Assembly: GCA_025531455.1 (NCBI GenBank)
Contig: JAMYHL010000130.1
Coordinates: forward strand, 1-60,521
DNA from: Apiotrichum sp. Y4204
Taxonomy: Eukaryota > Basidiomycota > Tremellomycetes > Trichosporonales > Trichosporonaceae
Reading direction: 5' to 3'
Length of the DNA stretch: 60,521 nt
A program made the position numbers and the translations under genes. The notes under the pieces were generated by a model. That model saw only the letters and a list, made by a program, of their open reading frames with translations. It was not told where the DNA came from and did no database searches. Shown here piece after piece: positions 47,325-59,715 of the stretch (position 1 is the first letter of the stretch; every line of letters starts with the position of its first letter).

Positions 47325-50238
47325 CTAGTACATGCCACGCACACGCCCAGTGCCCGTAACAGGCCGGACCGCGACCCAATGCACGGCCCCGCCGCCCTCG
47401 ACGACCTCCCCGCCGTCGCCGGACTGTGCGCCGCGCGCGATCGCCTCGCGCGCAAGACGCACGACGCCCCGCGACTCGAACGCCGACACCTCCTCCGCCC
47501 GCGTGCCGACCGTAACGTGCAGATTGGCCTCGACCTCTTCCGGCAAAAGGAGAGGTACGCCGCCGCGCCCGTCGCCCTCCCGGGGGCGGATGCGGCCGAC
47601 CACAAGAGCCATCACGCGCTCGTCCCACGCCAGATGCGTAATGTCAAACTCGTAGATTGGCGATAGGGCCGCCTCGGCGAGCGCGACGCACGTCTTCCAC
47701 GCGACAGTGTGCGGGCCCTGCTCGTCCCCGCGCGCTTCCTGCTCTGCTGCGACGTTCTTCTCGTGCGAGAGCGTAATGTGCGGACGTTGTGTGACGCGTC
47801 CCTTTTCCCGGAGAACGGCGAGAAAGGCGCGTGCGGAGGCTTCGGATGCCGCTGGCATTGGAGAGCGGAGGGCGTCCTCCACTGCAGCGTTGATGTCGAC
47901 CTCGGGCGCAAGGCCAAAGTACCGTACAGCCTTGCCGACGCGGGAGGGCGCATGGAACGGCGTGGACGTCTTGTATTCCCTCGCCTCGGCGAGCGCGGCG
48001 TCAATCGCCTCATCAGACGGGACGTTGATGCCAAGCGACTCCGACAGGCCCTTGATGATAGTAACGAGCGCAGAGCGCGGGTCGTCCTCGACATTAACTG
48101 AGATCAGCTGGTCGAAAAGTGTCGGATCCGGGGTCGTAAAGTTGTGCAGGAAGAATGAGACCACTGCTTCGTGCTCGGCATCCATCGTGGCGTCAGGGCG
48201 CAGCGTCTGGTGGTTGTTGCCCCGGCCAACGATGCGTTCTGAGAAGAGTCGCAGGAGACGGTGGTACGGGTGTGAATCTATGTCCCAGACAATACCAATC
48301 ATGCGGACATTAAAGTTCTTCAGCGTCTTCTTGAACGAGTTCTCGTCGGACAGGCCCGCGAGCTCGAGGTAATGCTTATCAATGTGATTGTTGCTGAGAG
48401 TTAGGGCGGATATGCACGTCGCCTAACTCACCGGTCCGCATAAACAACGTTGCTCGTCTTCAAGAGCTCTACAATGTTGCGCTTGAAAGTGGGCGCCGTC
48501 TTCTTGGAGAGAATATCGTCGCTCTGTGTGTGTGCAAAGCCGAATAGCTTGCCGAGCGCAATGCCGATCGTTGTCTTTCCTGGAGAGTGAGTTGATGCAA
48601 GGGGTGGCGCAACTCACCACAACCGGGGACCGCAATGGGAACGAGGATGTACTTCTTCGGGAGGTTGGCCTTTTCCGCATCGCGTGCGGCCTTGACCATC
48701 TCCGCTTGCTTGAGGGTATTCGGCTTCCATCCGCCCGCCTTGGCCAGCTCCCACGTCTCCTTGCCGTCTTCCTCGACCCACTTGAGGAAGCGCTCGCGGA
48801 CACGCACAACACCGCGCTCGTACTTATCAAACAGTGCGGGCTCTTCACGCATCATGCGCCCGCACCACTCGGCGTACACCCCAACTTCGGGACGGCGTGT
48901 ACGAGCGGTGATCCTCTTCCAAATTTCTGCCTCCTTCTCTGGTGTCGTCTTCTTGTCAAGCAGCGGGAGAAGTGCACGGGTGGTCTCGCGGAACTGGCGG
49001 TAGAGCATATAAGGCTCATCAAACTTGACCTTGAAGAAGAAGGGGGCGCCAGGGCGATACGGCGGACGGCTGCTGTCCTTGCCAGAGACATCCTTGACAG
49101 TGGAGCGGACGACAAAGCCCTCGATCATGTCACCTTCCCATGTTCCGGTCTCAGCGACCTCGTCGGTGAACTTTTTCACCTCGGCTGCAGAGTTCAGAGT
49201 GACGTGTTTTGTCATGATGAATCCAAACTCTTTGGCAAAGTCGGCGACTTCGTCTGGCGTCTTGGTGGCAAAGTGTGGTGTGTTATAGTTGAGACCGTGG
49301 AGGTGAAGACCAGTCCAGTGTTCGGGCGTGGCAATGACATGCTCCTCAAACGAGTCGTCACAGAGCTGCGGTCAGGTTTCCATCCACCTTTTTACCTCAC
49401 CTCAAGGACTGCGGTCACATTGTCATCCCAGAGCCGCTTCGCCAGCTGCTCCGAGGTCTTGCCGCTCTTGGCAAGCGTCCGCGCGACCCACTCGCGTCCG
49501 ACAGCAGCGTGGGCCTTGGACTCGGTTTCCTCGTTCGCGTCCGCGGCCTTCTCCTTTTGTTCCTCTTTTGCAGCATTCTTGTCGAGCTTGACATTGCTGA
49601 GCTCAGCAGCAACAGCGTCCACCGACTGCTCAAGGATCGTGCCGAGAGAGTGTTTGGATGCCACGACAAGCTGCGTAGGAGACAGCGCGGCGATCATGAT
49701 AAGACACCCATTAGACTTTAGAGTCAGGTAGTAGGGAGGAAGCGAGTGCGTCGCAATTGCGTCCCACTGTGGAGTCAGCAATCAGCTTTGGTAGACCCGC
49801 GTGTAGCTGACTATGACTCACGCTCGTCCACGACATTTCGTCCGTGTTGAAAAACTTGTCGTAGCCCCTTGCGACGATCCGCTCCGACACAGTCCTCTCT
49901 GGCGCGGCGGTCGGGAGGGCAGCAGGGGGAACCTCGTCCGTGCTCGCGACCTCTTGCGTGAAGAGGCCACGCGCAAGCGTAGGAAAGCCATTGTCCTGTT
50001 TAAAGTACATGTGCTCCGTCATCTTCCAGCTCGTCATGCGGAGATCTTCTGCGCTCGCGTCATCCGGAGCGTAGATGGAGGCTGGGTAGATGTGTACCGT
50101 GGAGCGGGTCGCCTTGGGGTTGTTGACTCTCAGAGCGCGGAGAGCGGCAAGGAGGCCCGGGACGGTGGAGGGATACTTTTGGTCAAAGGACATGTCGGCC
50201 GCGGTTGCGGTGCGCGCAGGGATGGCCGCCCCCGACAT
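47325..50238 (-). CDS. TRL1: tRNA ligase Trl1 (ligase, kinase and cyclic phosphodiesterase)
   Basis: Five exons: 49822-50238, 49401-49766, 48618-49365, 48432-48579 and 47325-48393; 915 residues; introns 55, 35, 38 and 38 nt. Three domains are in the order known for fungal tRNA ligase. The N-terminal adenylyltransferase has nucleophile Lys156 in TLKSNGCLI, then EGFVVRS and FFFKVKFDEPYMLYRQFRE. The central polynucleotide kinase has P-loop PGCGKTTIG, split by intron 3. The C-terminal 2H phosphodiesterase has RPHITLSH and LHVTVGT. It heals and seals tRNA exon halves after intron removal and, in the unfolded-protein response, joins the HAC1/HXL1-type mRNA cut by Ire1. Fungal tRNA ligase differs from the animal RtcB pathway. 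Divergent from UFD4. Confidence 0.95.
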
Positions 50239-51657
50239 GATGGTGTCTTTGTGAGGGATGGAGAGAGATGGGGAGAGAAATGGAAAGTGAGAGGGGGAAG
50301 AAGAAGAATAAGTGTGTTGGACGCGAGAAGCGAAGGGGGGCGGCAAGAAGCTGTGCGCTGTGCTCGACTCGACGCGTCCCTCTTGGCCCTCGTTCTTGTC
50401 AACTTTTGTGACTGGGATTGGTGACTCTGCGGGGTAAAATGCGGGGTATCAGGAAGGAGGGAAAGGAGGGAGAGAGAGTACAGGGAGCAATTATGTAAAA
50501 GCTGTATTTCAAATGGCCTAGACCCATCTAGTCAAGCCTGCAAAATAGTAATCCAATAGCCCAGATGGTTGACTAGGATATTAGGTCCCCCTTCAATCTC
50601 CCTCAAAATAGAGTTTTGGCCACCCACCGCCACCCACCAGAGGATTGCCACTGATCCACAAAGAGGCGTCGTCATATTCCCACCCCCCCAACCCATCCTC
50701 CCACGATCCCACACCTCCAACTGACAGGACCACAGAACGCCTCATGCCCAATCAATCTTACTCTGTTGTTTTGAGCTCGGAGCATGCCACGCAAAGGGAC
50801 AAGAACGCGAGAATGCATGTAGTGGGTGTGGCTGAGTGCGCAGATGGGAGCAGTAGTATGCATGCGGAACAGATTGGGGCCTTGGGAGAGCCTTGGCTTT
50901 GAGGGTGTATTCCGTGCCACCTCCACTCTAGCTCTCTTTGCCAGGCAGACAACCAGACCCACCGGCCACCGGATCCGTCTTCCCTCCATTTCTTGGTCTT
51001 CCTTTTTTCATCCTCTCTCTATCAAATTGCGCGTCTCTGGGATCTCTGAGGTCTATCTGGGGTCCACCGGGGTTCACGACTGGGTGAGAGTTGTCTTTCT
51101 CCTCACCTCGGGAGAATCGTAGTATTGGCCTCTCTCTATTCCTTATCGATCAAATCAATTCAAATCAAATCAAATCAAGTCTGACAAACATCAAATCAAG
51201 CCCTTTTCCCCCCTTATTAATTCACACCCACACCCCTAGGCCACTGGCCACCCTGGGCGAACCAACCATATCCGATCCGTGGATGCCAACCATCGGGGGT
51301 CGTCATCGCCACCACCACCACCACCACCACCACCACCACATCCACATCCACCACTTCCACATCCTTCATCACTCTCTTCAACACTCTTTCCCATCCACCC
51401 TCTCCCACTCCCTTTCCATTCATAGCATTTCGATGTGGTAATCACTCTCTTCACACGACAATAACGCTTTCCCTAAAAAAAACATCATCATCATCCATCA
51501 TCCCCCCAAATTCCTTTGCGGGTGGCCCATTCTCTCACTGACTGCCTGTCTGTCATTCACAACTCGCAGGAGAGCAACAATCCACCTGCCGTATTCCCCC
51601 GCCATTCATCTTCCCACCCCCGCCCTCGCAGTCACGCTCTTGTAACAGTACCTCTCC
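50239..51657. promoter_or_regulatory. divergent TRL1/UFD4 promoter and UFD4 leader
   Basis: 1.42 kb between divergent starts. Next to UFD4 it is pyrimidine- and C/A-rich, with CAAAT repeats (about 51,150-51,180) and a CCA triplet run (about 51,308-51,340). This looks like a long, unstructured 5' leader. No gene is recognised. Confidence 0.55.
51308..51340. repeat. CCA triplet microsatellite
   Basis: About ten CCA triplets in a row, about 320-350 bp upstream of the UFD4 start codon, in the presumed 5' leader. On either strand it could be read as a His or Gly/Val run, but those frames have no other coding character. Confidence 0.8.
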
Positions 51658-54600
51658 ATGGAACCTACAGGTAACAGTTCCTTATCGTCATCTTCACACC
51701 GCCATCGAGAGACCGTATCAGCCACCACCCAGCAACAGCCAGCCCACACCTCTTCCTCGCCAACACGCGACTGTGAATCAACCACTTCCGCCACCTCCGA
51801 CAACCAAGTGCCTGTACCCAACCCGTCTTCCTCCACGACCAAGTCACAAGCTCGTTCCCGCAAGTCTCGCAAGAACGAGCCTACCACTAGCACCGCTTCG
51901 ACAGCTACCACTACTACGACCACCGCCGCCACCAACGTAGCTGGTCCCTCGTCGATCTCCGCTCCCCGCCGCTCAGCCCGTATCTCCGCTGCCGCGGCGT
52001 CAGCAGACAGCGAGCCTTCCACTTCAAGCTCCAGCAAAAAGGACGAAGCAAACCCGTCGTCCAGCGCTCCCAGCTCTGATAAGAGGTGAGTTTTGTTGTT
52101 CCAATGCATACAAGCGTCAGGCATGGCTCCCCACAAAGGAAAGAGGGGTGAGGCTCTGTGCGAATCCCCAATCAATGGCTTCGTGTTTACTCTCCCACTC
52201 CGAATGCATGCCCCATGTTCCCCTGCTGATCTCGTGTATAGGACGCGGTCATCTGTTTCGTCACCCACCGACGCAGCGCCCTCGACAGACCGCAAGGGCA
52301 AGAAGCGCGCCGCAGCCGATCCCGCTCCAGACTCGGATCACGCAGACCAGCGGGCGTCGTCGTCCAAGCGTCAAAAGCAAACTCCCGCCTACAAACTGCG
52401 CTCCAAAGGAGACGAGCCTTCCTCGATTTCATTCAAGGCCAAAGGGAAAGCCAAGGCGCCTGCTAAGAAGAAGAGCATGCCGAAGAAGCCAGCAGCGTGA
52501 GTATGACAGGATCGCAGCGAACAATTCTAACAATCAGCCCCAAGACAAAGAAGGGCGGCGCGTCCTCTGGCGATCGCTCCAAGAAGGGTGATTCTTGTGA
52601 GTGTGCCTTGTATATCTCGTGTGACTGATCTAACCCTTGTAGCGGCCCGCCAGCTCATCGACGATCACATGGATGAGGACGAGTCTCGCTGGGATGAGCC
52701 CTCAGGCTCTCTCCTGGAGGGACGTTATCACGAGGATGACGATATGGAAGACTCGGAGCACGACGACGACGAGGACGGTCTAGGATTCTCTGGTCGTGGG
52801 GGCTCGGCCTATGAGCGTCTCGCCCGTATGGCAGACGGTGGCAGTCTCTTTGACGAAGCGGCGGCCGCCGCCCTCTTCGGTGGTGACTTCCGTAGCTTTG
52901 GTGGCATGATGTCCGGTCTTCCCAGCCGCTTCAAGCGCCTCAAGGCAGACTTGCGCTCTCCCAAAGCGGCAGTTCGCCTCAACGCGCTTCGCGAGTGTAG
53001 CGAACTACTCCTTGTGAGCAACGAAGACACTCTAGGGGCGTCCTTTTCCACATCCTCGTTTGCCACAGAATTTATCGCCATTCTCAACGGCAAGCCCAAC
53101 ATCGACAAGCCGGGCGATGTCGACGCGGATGAGCCCATGGAAGACCACGACGAAATGGACGAAGACGCCCAGCTGGCTGCCGCTCTGGCCATGAGCGCAG
53201 GTGGCGGGTTTGCCGCCGGTGATGACCAGCAGGAGATGGAGTCACAGCTTCTGGCATGCCGCTGTCTCGCCCATCTCATGGAGGCTCTCCCCGGCTCTGG
53301 TCACACTCTTGTCCACCTCGGCGCAGTACAGGCCTTGTGCTCCAAACTCAACGAGATCTCCTACATTGAGCTTGCGGAACAGACTTTGAGCGTAAGTGGC
53401 CTGCGCAGTGGCAATACTAACTATCAGACCATGGAGAAGATTGCAGCCGAGTACCCCGCTGCTATTGTTCGTGAAGGTGGTCTGGCTGCGCTCCTCAACT
53501 TCCTTCCTTTCTTCTCGACCAATGTGCAGCGCACTGCTGTTACCGCAGCCGCACACTGTTGCCGCAACATTGCTGGCGAGTACTATCCCATGATCCGCGA
53601 CGTCTTTCCCATCCTGCGTGACGTTTTAACCCAGGCGGATCAACGGCTTGTGGAGCAGGCGACTCTGGCCGTCGTGCGCACTCTGGACGCATATCGCCAC
53701 AACGCCGAGCACCTTGAAGGATTGCTCGATGTTCCGACCGTCGTGGCCATCAACGCGTTGCTCATGCCGGCAGGTGGTTCCCCCCTTATCTCCGACGGCA
53801 CCTACACCCACCTCCTCAAGGTCCTCACGTCCTCAGCTCGTGCCTCCCCCAAGGTCACAGTTGCGTTCCTCGAGGCCGGCATTACGAGTACGGTGTACCA
53901 GATCCTTACGGGTGTTCTTCCCTCTTCACATCAAGAGGAGGAGCAGGGCGATGCTCCCGGTGGCCAAGGTCTCGGAAGCGGCGTGGCAGACATGGCCATC
54001 ATGCAGAACCTCGCTCACCGCCCCAAGGATCAGGTCGAAGAGACTCTCGGTCTTATTTGTGAACTTTTGCCGCCCCTGCCGCGCGATGGGGTGTTTGATC
54101 CCAAAGCGTACAGCCAAAAGAGTCTCAACAAGATGTTGAAGGCCAACCGTTCAGCCAAGCAGCGCGATGCCCGTGACGACGGCTCGCAAGGAGAAGGCTC
54201 TCACTCTGGTCCGTCAACTGGTCGCAGCACCCCTGTCGGGCAGTCATCCACTCCCGCGCTCGGCACCTCCGCGTCCCTGGCAATCTACAACGCAAAGTCG
54301 AAGCGTGACTTGGAGGTCCAGAATGAACAGCGTACCACCCTTCTCAAGGCCAAGCCGGAGCTGATTGGCAAGTTTATGCGCGCTCTGGTTCCGGTTCTCG
54401 TGGATGTGTATGCCGCGTCGGTCAGCCTTCGCGTCCGTACGAAAACTCTAACCGGCCTCGTCAAGGCCACGGCCTTTGCCGAGCCAGATGATCTTCAGTT
54501 GACCCTCACCGTGAGTAACCTGTATGGTCTTGCCTGACCGTAGTCCGTGCCAATGGCGAGCTTCCTCGGTACTATAATCTCATCCAAGGACAATCCGGCG

Positions 54601-57600
54601 TTTGTCCTGAGCGCTCTCCAGCTTGTCGAGCTTCTGGCCGACAAACTCCCCTCCGTCTTCCTCACCTCCTTTATCCGCGAAGGTGTCGTCTTCGAGATCG
54701 AGACGCTTGCCGCAGAGGAGCTGAGCACAAAGGCCAAAGAAGAGGCCGAAGCGAAGGCAAAGGAGGAGGCGGAGACTAAGGCGAAGAAGGAGGCAGAAAC
54801 CAAAGCCAAGGACGCTGAATCCACCAACCCTGAGGAAAGCAAGTCTGATGGATCGACCGACTCTTCCCCCGCCAAGGCAGACGGGGAGGTGACTACGCCC
54901 AAGGCCCGTCCGACTGATCTCCTCGAGGAGGTGGGGTTCCCCGGTGAATACCCCAGTGCCCTCGCAAGTGTTCTTGCTGGGCAGCCTAGTTCCAGCTTAT
55001 CGTCTGTGAAGCGGACATCAGTGCCTCATCCCAACGACGCAAACATTATCCGCGCACGGATCATTGATGCGAAGCGCCTGTTCGCCGTGGATGGGCACCA
55101 GGAGAATGAAGCCGCATTGGTCTTGAACGAGCTGGGTGCCCTCGTCAAGCGTCTGTGTGTGCCCGAGGCCACTGAGGCTGAGCTCCGGGACACGCTACGC
55201 GAGATTGCCTCCCAATTTTCGAATGTTGGCCAGGCTCTCTCCAGCTTCGAACTCTCGAAGAGCGGCCTGGTGGATGGGCTTCTCGAGTATGTCGACATTG
55301 ACGGCGCCGTGTCGTCGAGCGTACGCCGCGCCATTCTCTACGACATCTTTTCCGACACTGCCCTTGCCTCGCCAACCCCCATCACCATGCTTGTCAGGCG
55401 TCTGCACGAGTCGCTGGGCCGTCTTGAAAACTTCGAGGTCGAGTCGGCATTTGGCGGCGTGAATGGTACGGGATCGGCGAGCTCTTCCCTCGTTCGCTCG
55501 CTTCGTATCCGCCTACAGGCCGAGGAGGGCCAGGACGTACCCAAGGCTGTCAGCTCACTTAGCGTCACGATCCAGGCCATCGCACCGGTCCAGGCTCTGC
55601 ACGACTATCTTCGTCCTCGCGTGGCGGACCCAATGTACTTTGGCAGCAACTCGGCCCTTCACAACATGTTTGCCGCATACGCCCGCGGCGGCAGTGGTTC
55701 GGCTGCTCGACTCTTGGCAGCATTGACGGGTGGTGTGATGCCTCCTGGTCTCGGTCCCCCTGGAGGTCAACCTGGCGCCACAGACGCCACAAGCTCTGCT
55801 CCGGCAGGCGGCGAGACGTCGACTGGCGAAAAGAAGGAAGAGAAGACGCAGCGTCGGCGTAGTGCCCGTCTCAGCGGCCGCCCTCCGGCTGACGACGCTC
55901 CCGCCAAGGCCTCGACTTCAGCCGCTCCTCCCTCATCCTCTGCTCCTCTGCCGACCGCCCTTTCCCTGGGTATGGACTTTGACGACGAGTACTCTGATGA
56001 AGAGTACGATGCCGAAGTGTTCGACTCTGATATGGAGGAGCTTGCGCCACCAACGGAAAAGGTTGTCAACATGTCAATGACCGCGGACGGGTCACGCGTC
56101 GAGGCCAAGACTCCCGATGGCACAAGGATCGCCACCCCAAACCAGGCGGGCTCGTCCAAGGTGGCCGCAACGTCCAGCACGCCAACTCGCACTGGCTCGT
56201 ACGCAGGTGCCCTCAAGTCAACCCCAACCGACTGGCATCTCGAATTCTCTATGAACGGCACGGTCCTCAGCAACGAGGACACCATCTACGGCGCTGTGCA
56301 CAAGGTTTCCCAGACCTCGTCGTCGCCGGTTAATGTATTTAGTCTTCCCGTCACCTTTAAGTTCCGCAAGGTTGACGGGCCGCCGCCCTCCGCAAAGGAC
56401 AAGGCCAAAGACAAGGAGGCGGCTGTGGAGGCGGCGTCGCCAGCATCCACTTCGAGCGTCCTTCCCCCAGTGCTCGAACCCACTAGCCAGGTGTCCAAGA
56501 TACTTCGCCTTCTTCGCGTTGTTCACCAGCTTTGCGTCGAGGCCCACGATACCGCAGGCCGCCCTGATGCTCCGGACGAGAAGCTGTTTATGAACAACAA
56601 ACTCACCGCCAAGCTCACTCGACAGCTGGAGGAGACGATGATTCTTGCCAGCAACTGCCTTCCCGACTGGGCCGTGGAGCTGCCCAAGCACTTTTCGTTC
56701 CTGTTCCCCTTCGAGACGAGGTACAGCTTTTTGCGCTCCACTTCGTTCGGTTATGGCCGTTTGATTGCGCAGTGGCAGGCATCGCAGCCACGGAACACAA
56801 GCAGCAGTCGTCGCGACGACCTGGCCCATCTCGGGCGTCTGGTGCGTCAAAAGGTGCGCATCTCTCGGGCTCAGCTGCTCGAGTCGTGCGCCAAGGTGCT
56901 TGAAGTGTATGGTACCTCGAACGGTATCCTCGAGGTGGAATACTTTGACGAGATTGGTACCGGTCTTGGCCCCACTCTCGAGTTCTACAGCCTTGCGTCG
57001 CAGGCGTTTGCCCGCCGGTCGCTCAAGCTTTGGCGCGACGAGGATGAATCCAAGGAGGGCTCGTACGTGTTCCATCCTCATGGTCTGTTCCCAGCACCAT
57101 CGGTAGCAAACGAACCTGGCACCGACGTGACTGGTTCGCGTCTGGCGTACTTTAAGACTCTCGGCCTGTTTGTTGGCCGCGCCCTGCTCGACTCTCGTAT
57201 TATCGACATCAACTTCAACAAGGTCTTCCTCAAGCTGCTGCTTGGCCGGCCGGTGAAGAAGTCGATTGCGACGCTGAAGCTCATTGATCCGTCGATGGCT
57301 CGCTCGCTCGAACGCTTCCAGTCGTACCTTGAGGCTCGGAGGGAGATTGAGAGCCTCGTTTCGCTTCCCGCCTCGAGCCGTCGCGCCAAGCTTGCGGCGC
57401 TCACTATCAATGGCGCCAAGCTCCAGGAGCTGTCGATTGACTTTACCCTCCCTGGCTACGACATTGAGCTCAAGGAGGGCGGCCGTCTTATCGATGTTGA
57501 CGACTCAAACCTCGAGGAGTATATCGAGCTCGTCCTTGACAAGACGCTTGGCTCGGGCGTTCAGCCGATGGTCAAGGCCTTCCAGGAAGGCTTCTCGATG

Positions 57601-58156
57601 ATCTTCCCGGTCCATGATCTGCAGATATTCTCGCCCGAGGAGCTTGGTCTGCTGTGCGGCAATAATGTTGAAGAAGACTGGTCGCGCGAGAGTGAGTGCC
57701 AGAAGTATAGTAGTTCCCTGCTGACAATAAGCCCTCGAGCAGTCGATCAAGGCCGACCACGGCTACAACGCCGACAGCCGGAGCGTCAAGAATCTCATCG
57801 AGGTCATGTCGTCGTACAATGCTCAGGAGCGCCGTGACTTCCTACAGTTTATCACTGGTGCGCCCAAGCTGCCGATCGGCGGCTTCCGTAATGGCCTAAA
57901 CCCTCCGTTCACTGTTGTGCGCAAGCCGCATGAGCCGCCAATCAAGGCAGACCAGATGCTCCCAAGTGTGAGTACTTGATGGTTCCAGCGGGTTCCCATT
58001 CGGTTCCCGATTGCGTTCCCTGAACTAGCACTAACCCCGCAGGTCATGACGTGTGCGCAGTATCTCAAGCTGCCTGATTACTCAAGTGTCGATGTGCTGC
58101 GCACGCAGCTGAACCGCGCGATGCTCGACGGCAGCGGCTCATTCCATCTCAGCTGA
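51658..58156 (+). CDS. UFD4: HECT-type E3 ubiquitin ligase, Ufd4/TRIP12 family
   Basis: Eight exons: 51658-52085, 52242-52496, 52538-52596, 52643-53391, 53428-54510, 54544-57691, 57732-57967 and 58043-58156; 2023 residues; introns 156, 41, 46, 36, 33, 40 and 75 nt. The N-terminus (residues 1 to about 260) is Ser/Thr-rich then Lys-rich, with nuclear-localisation-like RKGKKR. An ARM-repeat region follows (LLVSNEDTLGASF to LRDVLTQAD), the part that recognises N-terminal degrons or ubiquitin fusions. A Lys/Glu/Ala-rich helix and acidic patches come next. The C-terminal HECT domain includes EYFDEIGTGLGPTLEFYS, FFVGRA-like LFVGRALLDSR, and MTCAQYLKLPDYSS with catalytic Cys1990, 33 residues before the end. 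It extends K29/K48 chains in the ubiquitin-fusion degradation pathway. Confidence 0.94.
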
Positions 58157-59715
58157 GCAACGCGAGCGTGAACGTTCAGCGCCGAGTGTCGCACCATCCA
58201 TCACCCTGTTTAATACATTGAATCCCCCATCCCTCAACTAGTCCGTTACATTCCAATCTCCCCTCCGTCACCTCCCCCACCACATGCCCCCGCCTGCATC
58301 TAGGAACAGGGGATACAGTCGAGCCAGCCGTGTAGAGTCAGTAGTAGTAGCATGCACAGTATGATTATCCGAGAAGCTTTTCAGATACTTGGAGCGGTGC
58401 AGGTCACGTCAGCCTCCGCCTCCCTGCACCCTGGGCGGCGAGATGACCAATTTATCATGGCCGACCTGGTGCGCTGGTGCCACACTGCCACTCGTACCAC
58501 CCAGACAAGGTTTCGGGAACCACCAATATCGGCACGCCAGGGATGCCAGGGCTGGGCGCGCTCGGCGCCATGCACCACAAAAATCAGGTATCAAGCCGCA
58601 CGAGCCGCGCGCCGCCGACAGGCTTGGGGGGCCATTGCGTACGTACAGCGGTATCGACGACGAGGGCCGCAGGGCCGGCGTCGTGCTTGGCCCTTCCCAC
58701 GCTCATGGCAGAGATGGACCTGCTGTGGGCCTGTGGGAGTATGTGCATGTGCTTGCCACCGAGCCCTGCGAAGGGATGGGAGTGATTCATCGGCAGTGGT
58801 GTCATTGATATTGTGTGTGCATGAGACACCCAGATGTGAGTCGCGAATCGGGAACTTGCCAGCCAACGCTGGGTGAGTAAGACAACTGTTCAGTCGCTGG
58901 ATCGCTGTGCAGCTCCAGATGACACACACGTTCAGTGTTGTAGATGTGTGGGGATATGACCACGGTTGAGGATCTGAGGATCATGGAGGAACAGGGACGA
59001 GGCACAAAGGTATAATCATAGAGGGAAATTACCACAGGATGAAAAAAAATGAATGACAATGACAAAAGGTGGAGACAATGGATCACACTCGGCGGCCGTC
59101 CATCACGCTCGTCACAAAGACCAGAGACATGGTCACGGACACACTACCGCAGTGCTTGATAGACAGCAAGACTAGCATGACTTTTAGTCGCGTTATACAC
59201 GTTTTGCATCCCTGACGCAGAGTGAGGAGTGTTGCTGGTGACGTGTGAAACCGCGCGATGGGTACGCCACGGACGCCACGGACGCCACCCGAGGGATCCG
59301 AGGGATCTGGGTGGGACAGGTATTCCACGACCTGAAGGGTTGGGTGTGGGTGGCGATGACGCCGCCGGGGAGTGGAAAAAGAAGAACAGAAGAGAAGTGA
59401 GAAGAAAGAGACAGAGGGAGGAGAGGTGATAGAGAGATATAGATAATCTTGCGCGTCTTGATCTCTTTCTTCATCGTTCATCATCTTTGAATCTTTTCTC
59501 ATCACCGAATTTAGAATCCTCGATTCTCCGCATCGTCTCATTATCCGCATCCGCCACCACCCGCCAACTCTAAAGTAGAAGCCTAGAAGCTCGCGGGCAC
59601 GACCAACCCGAACCCCCAACCAAGACCAAGACCACACGCCAAGGCTACCCAGCTACTGTACTCCATCCCATCACAGCTGTCCGCTGGCGGACACTTTCTC
59701 ATCAAACACCACATC
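58157..59715. other. intergenic, AA14-type gene upstream region
   Basis: 1.56 kb between UFD4 and the AA14-type gene. A GC-rich island at about 58,420-58,790 stands out against AT-richer flanks; it resembles decayed or unrecognised coding sequence but has no frame I can assemble. ACGGACGCC units repeat at about 59,267-59,291. Confidence 0.45.
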
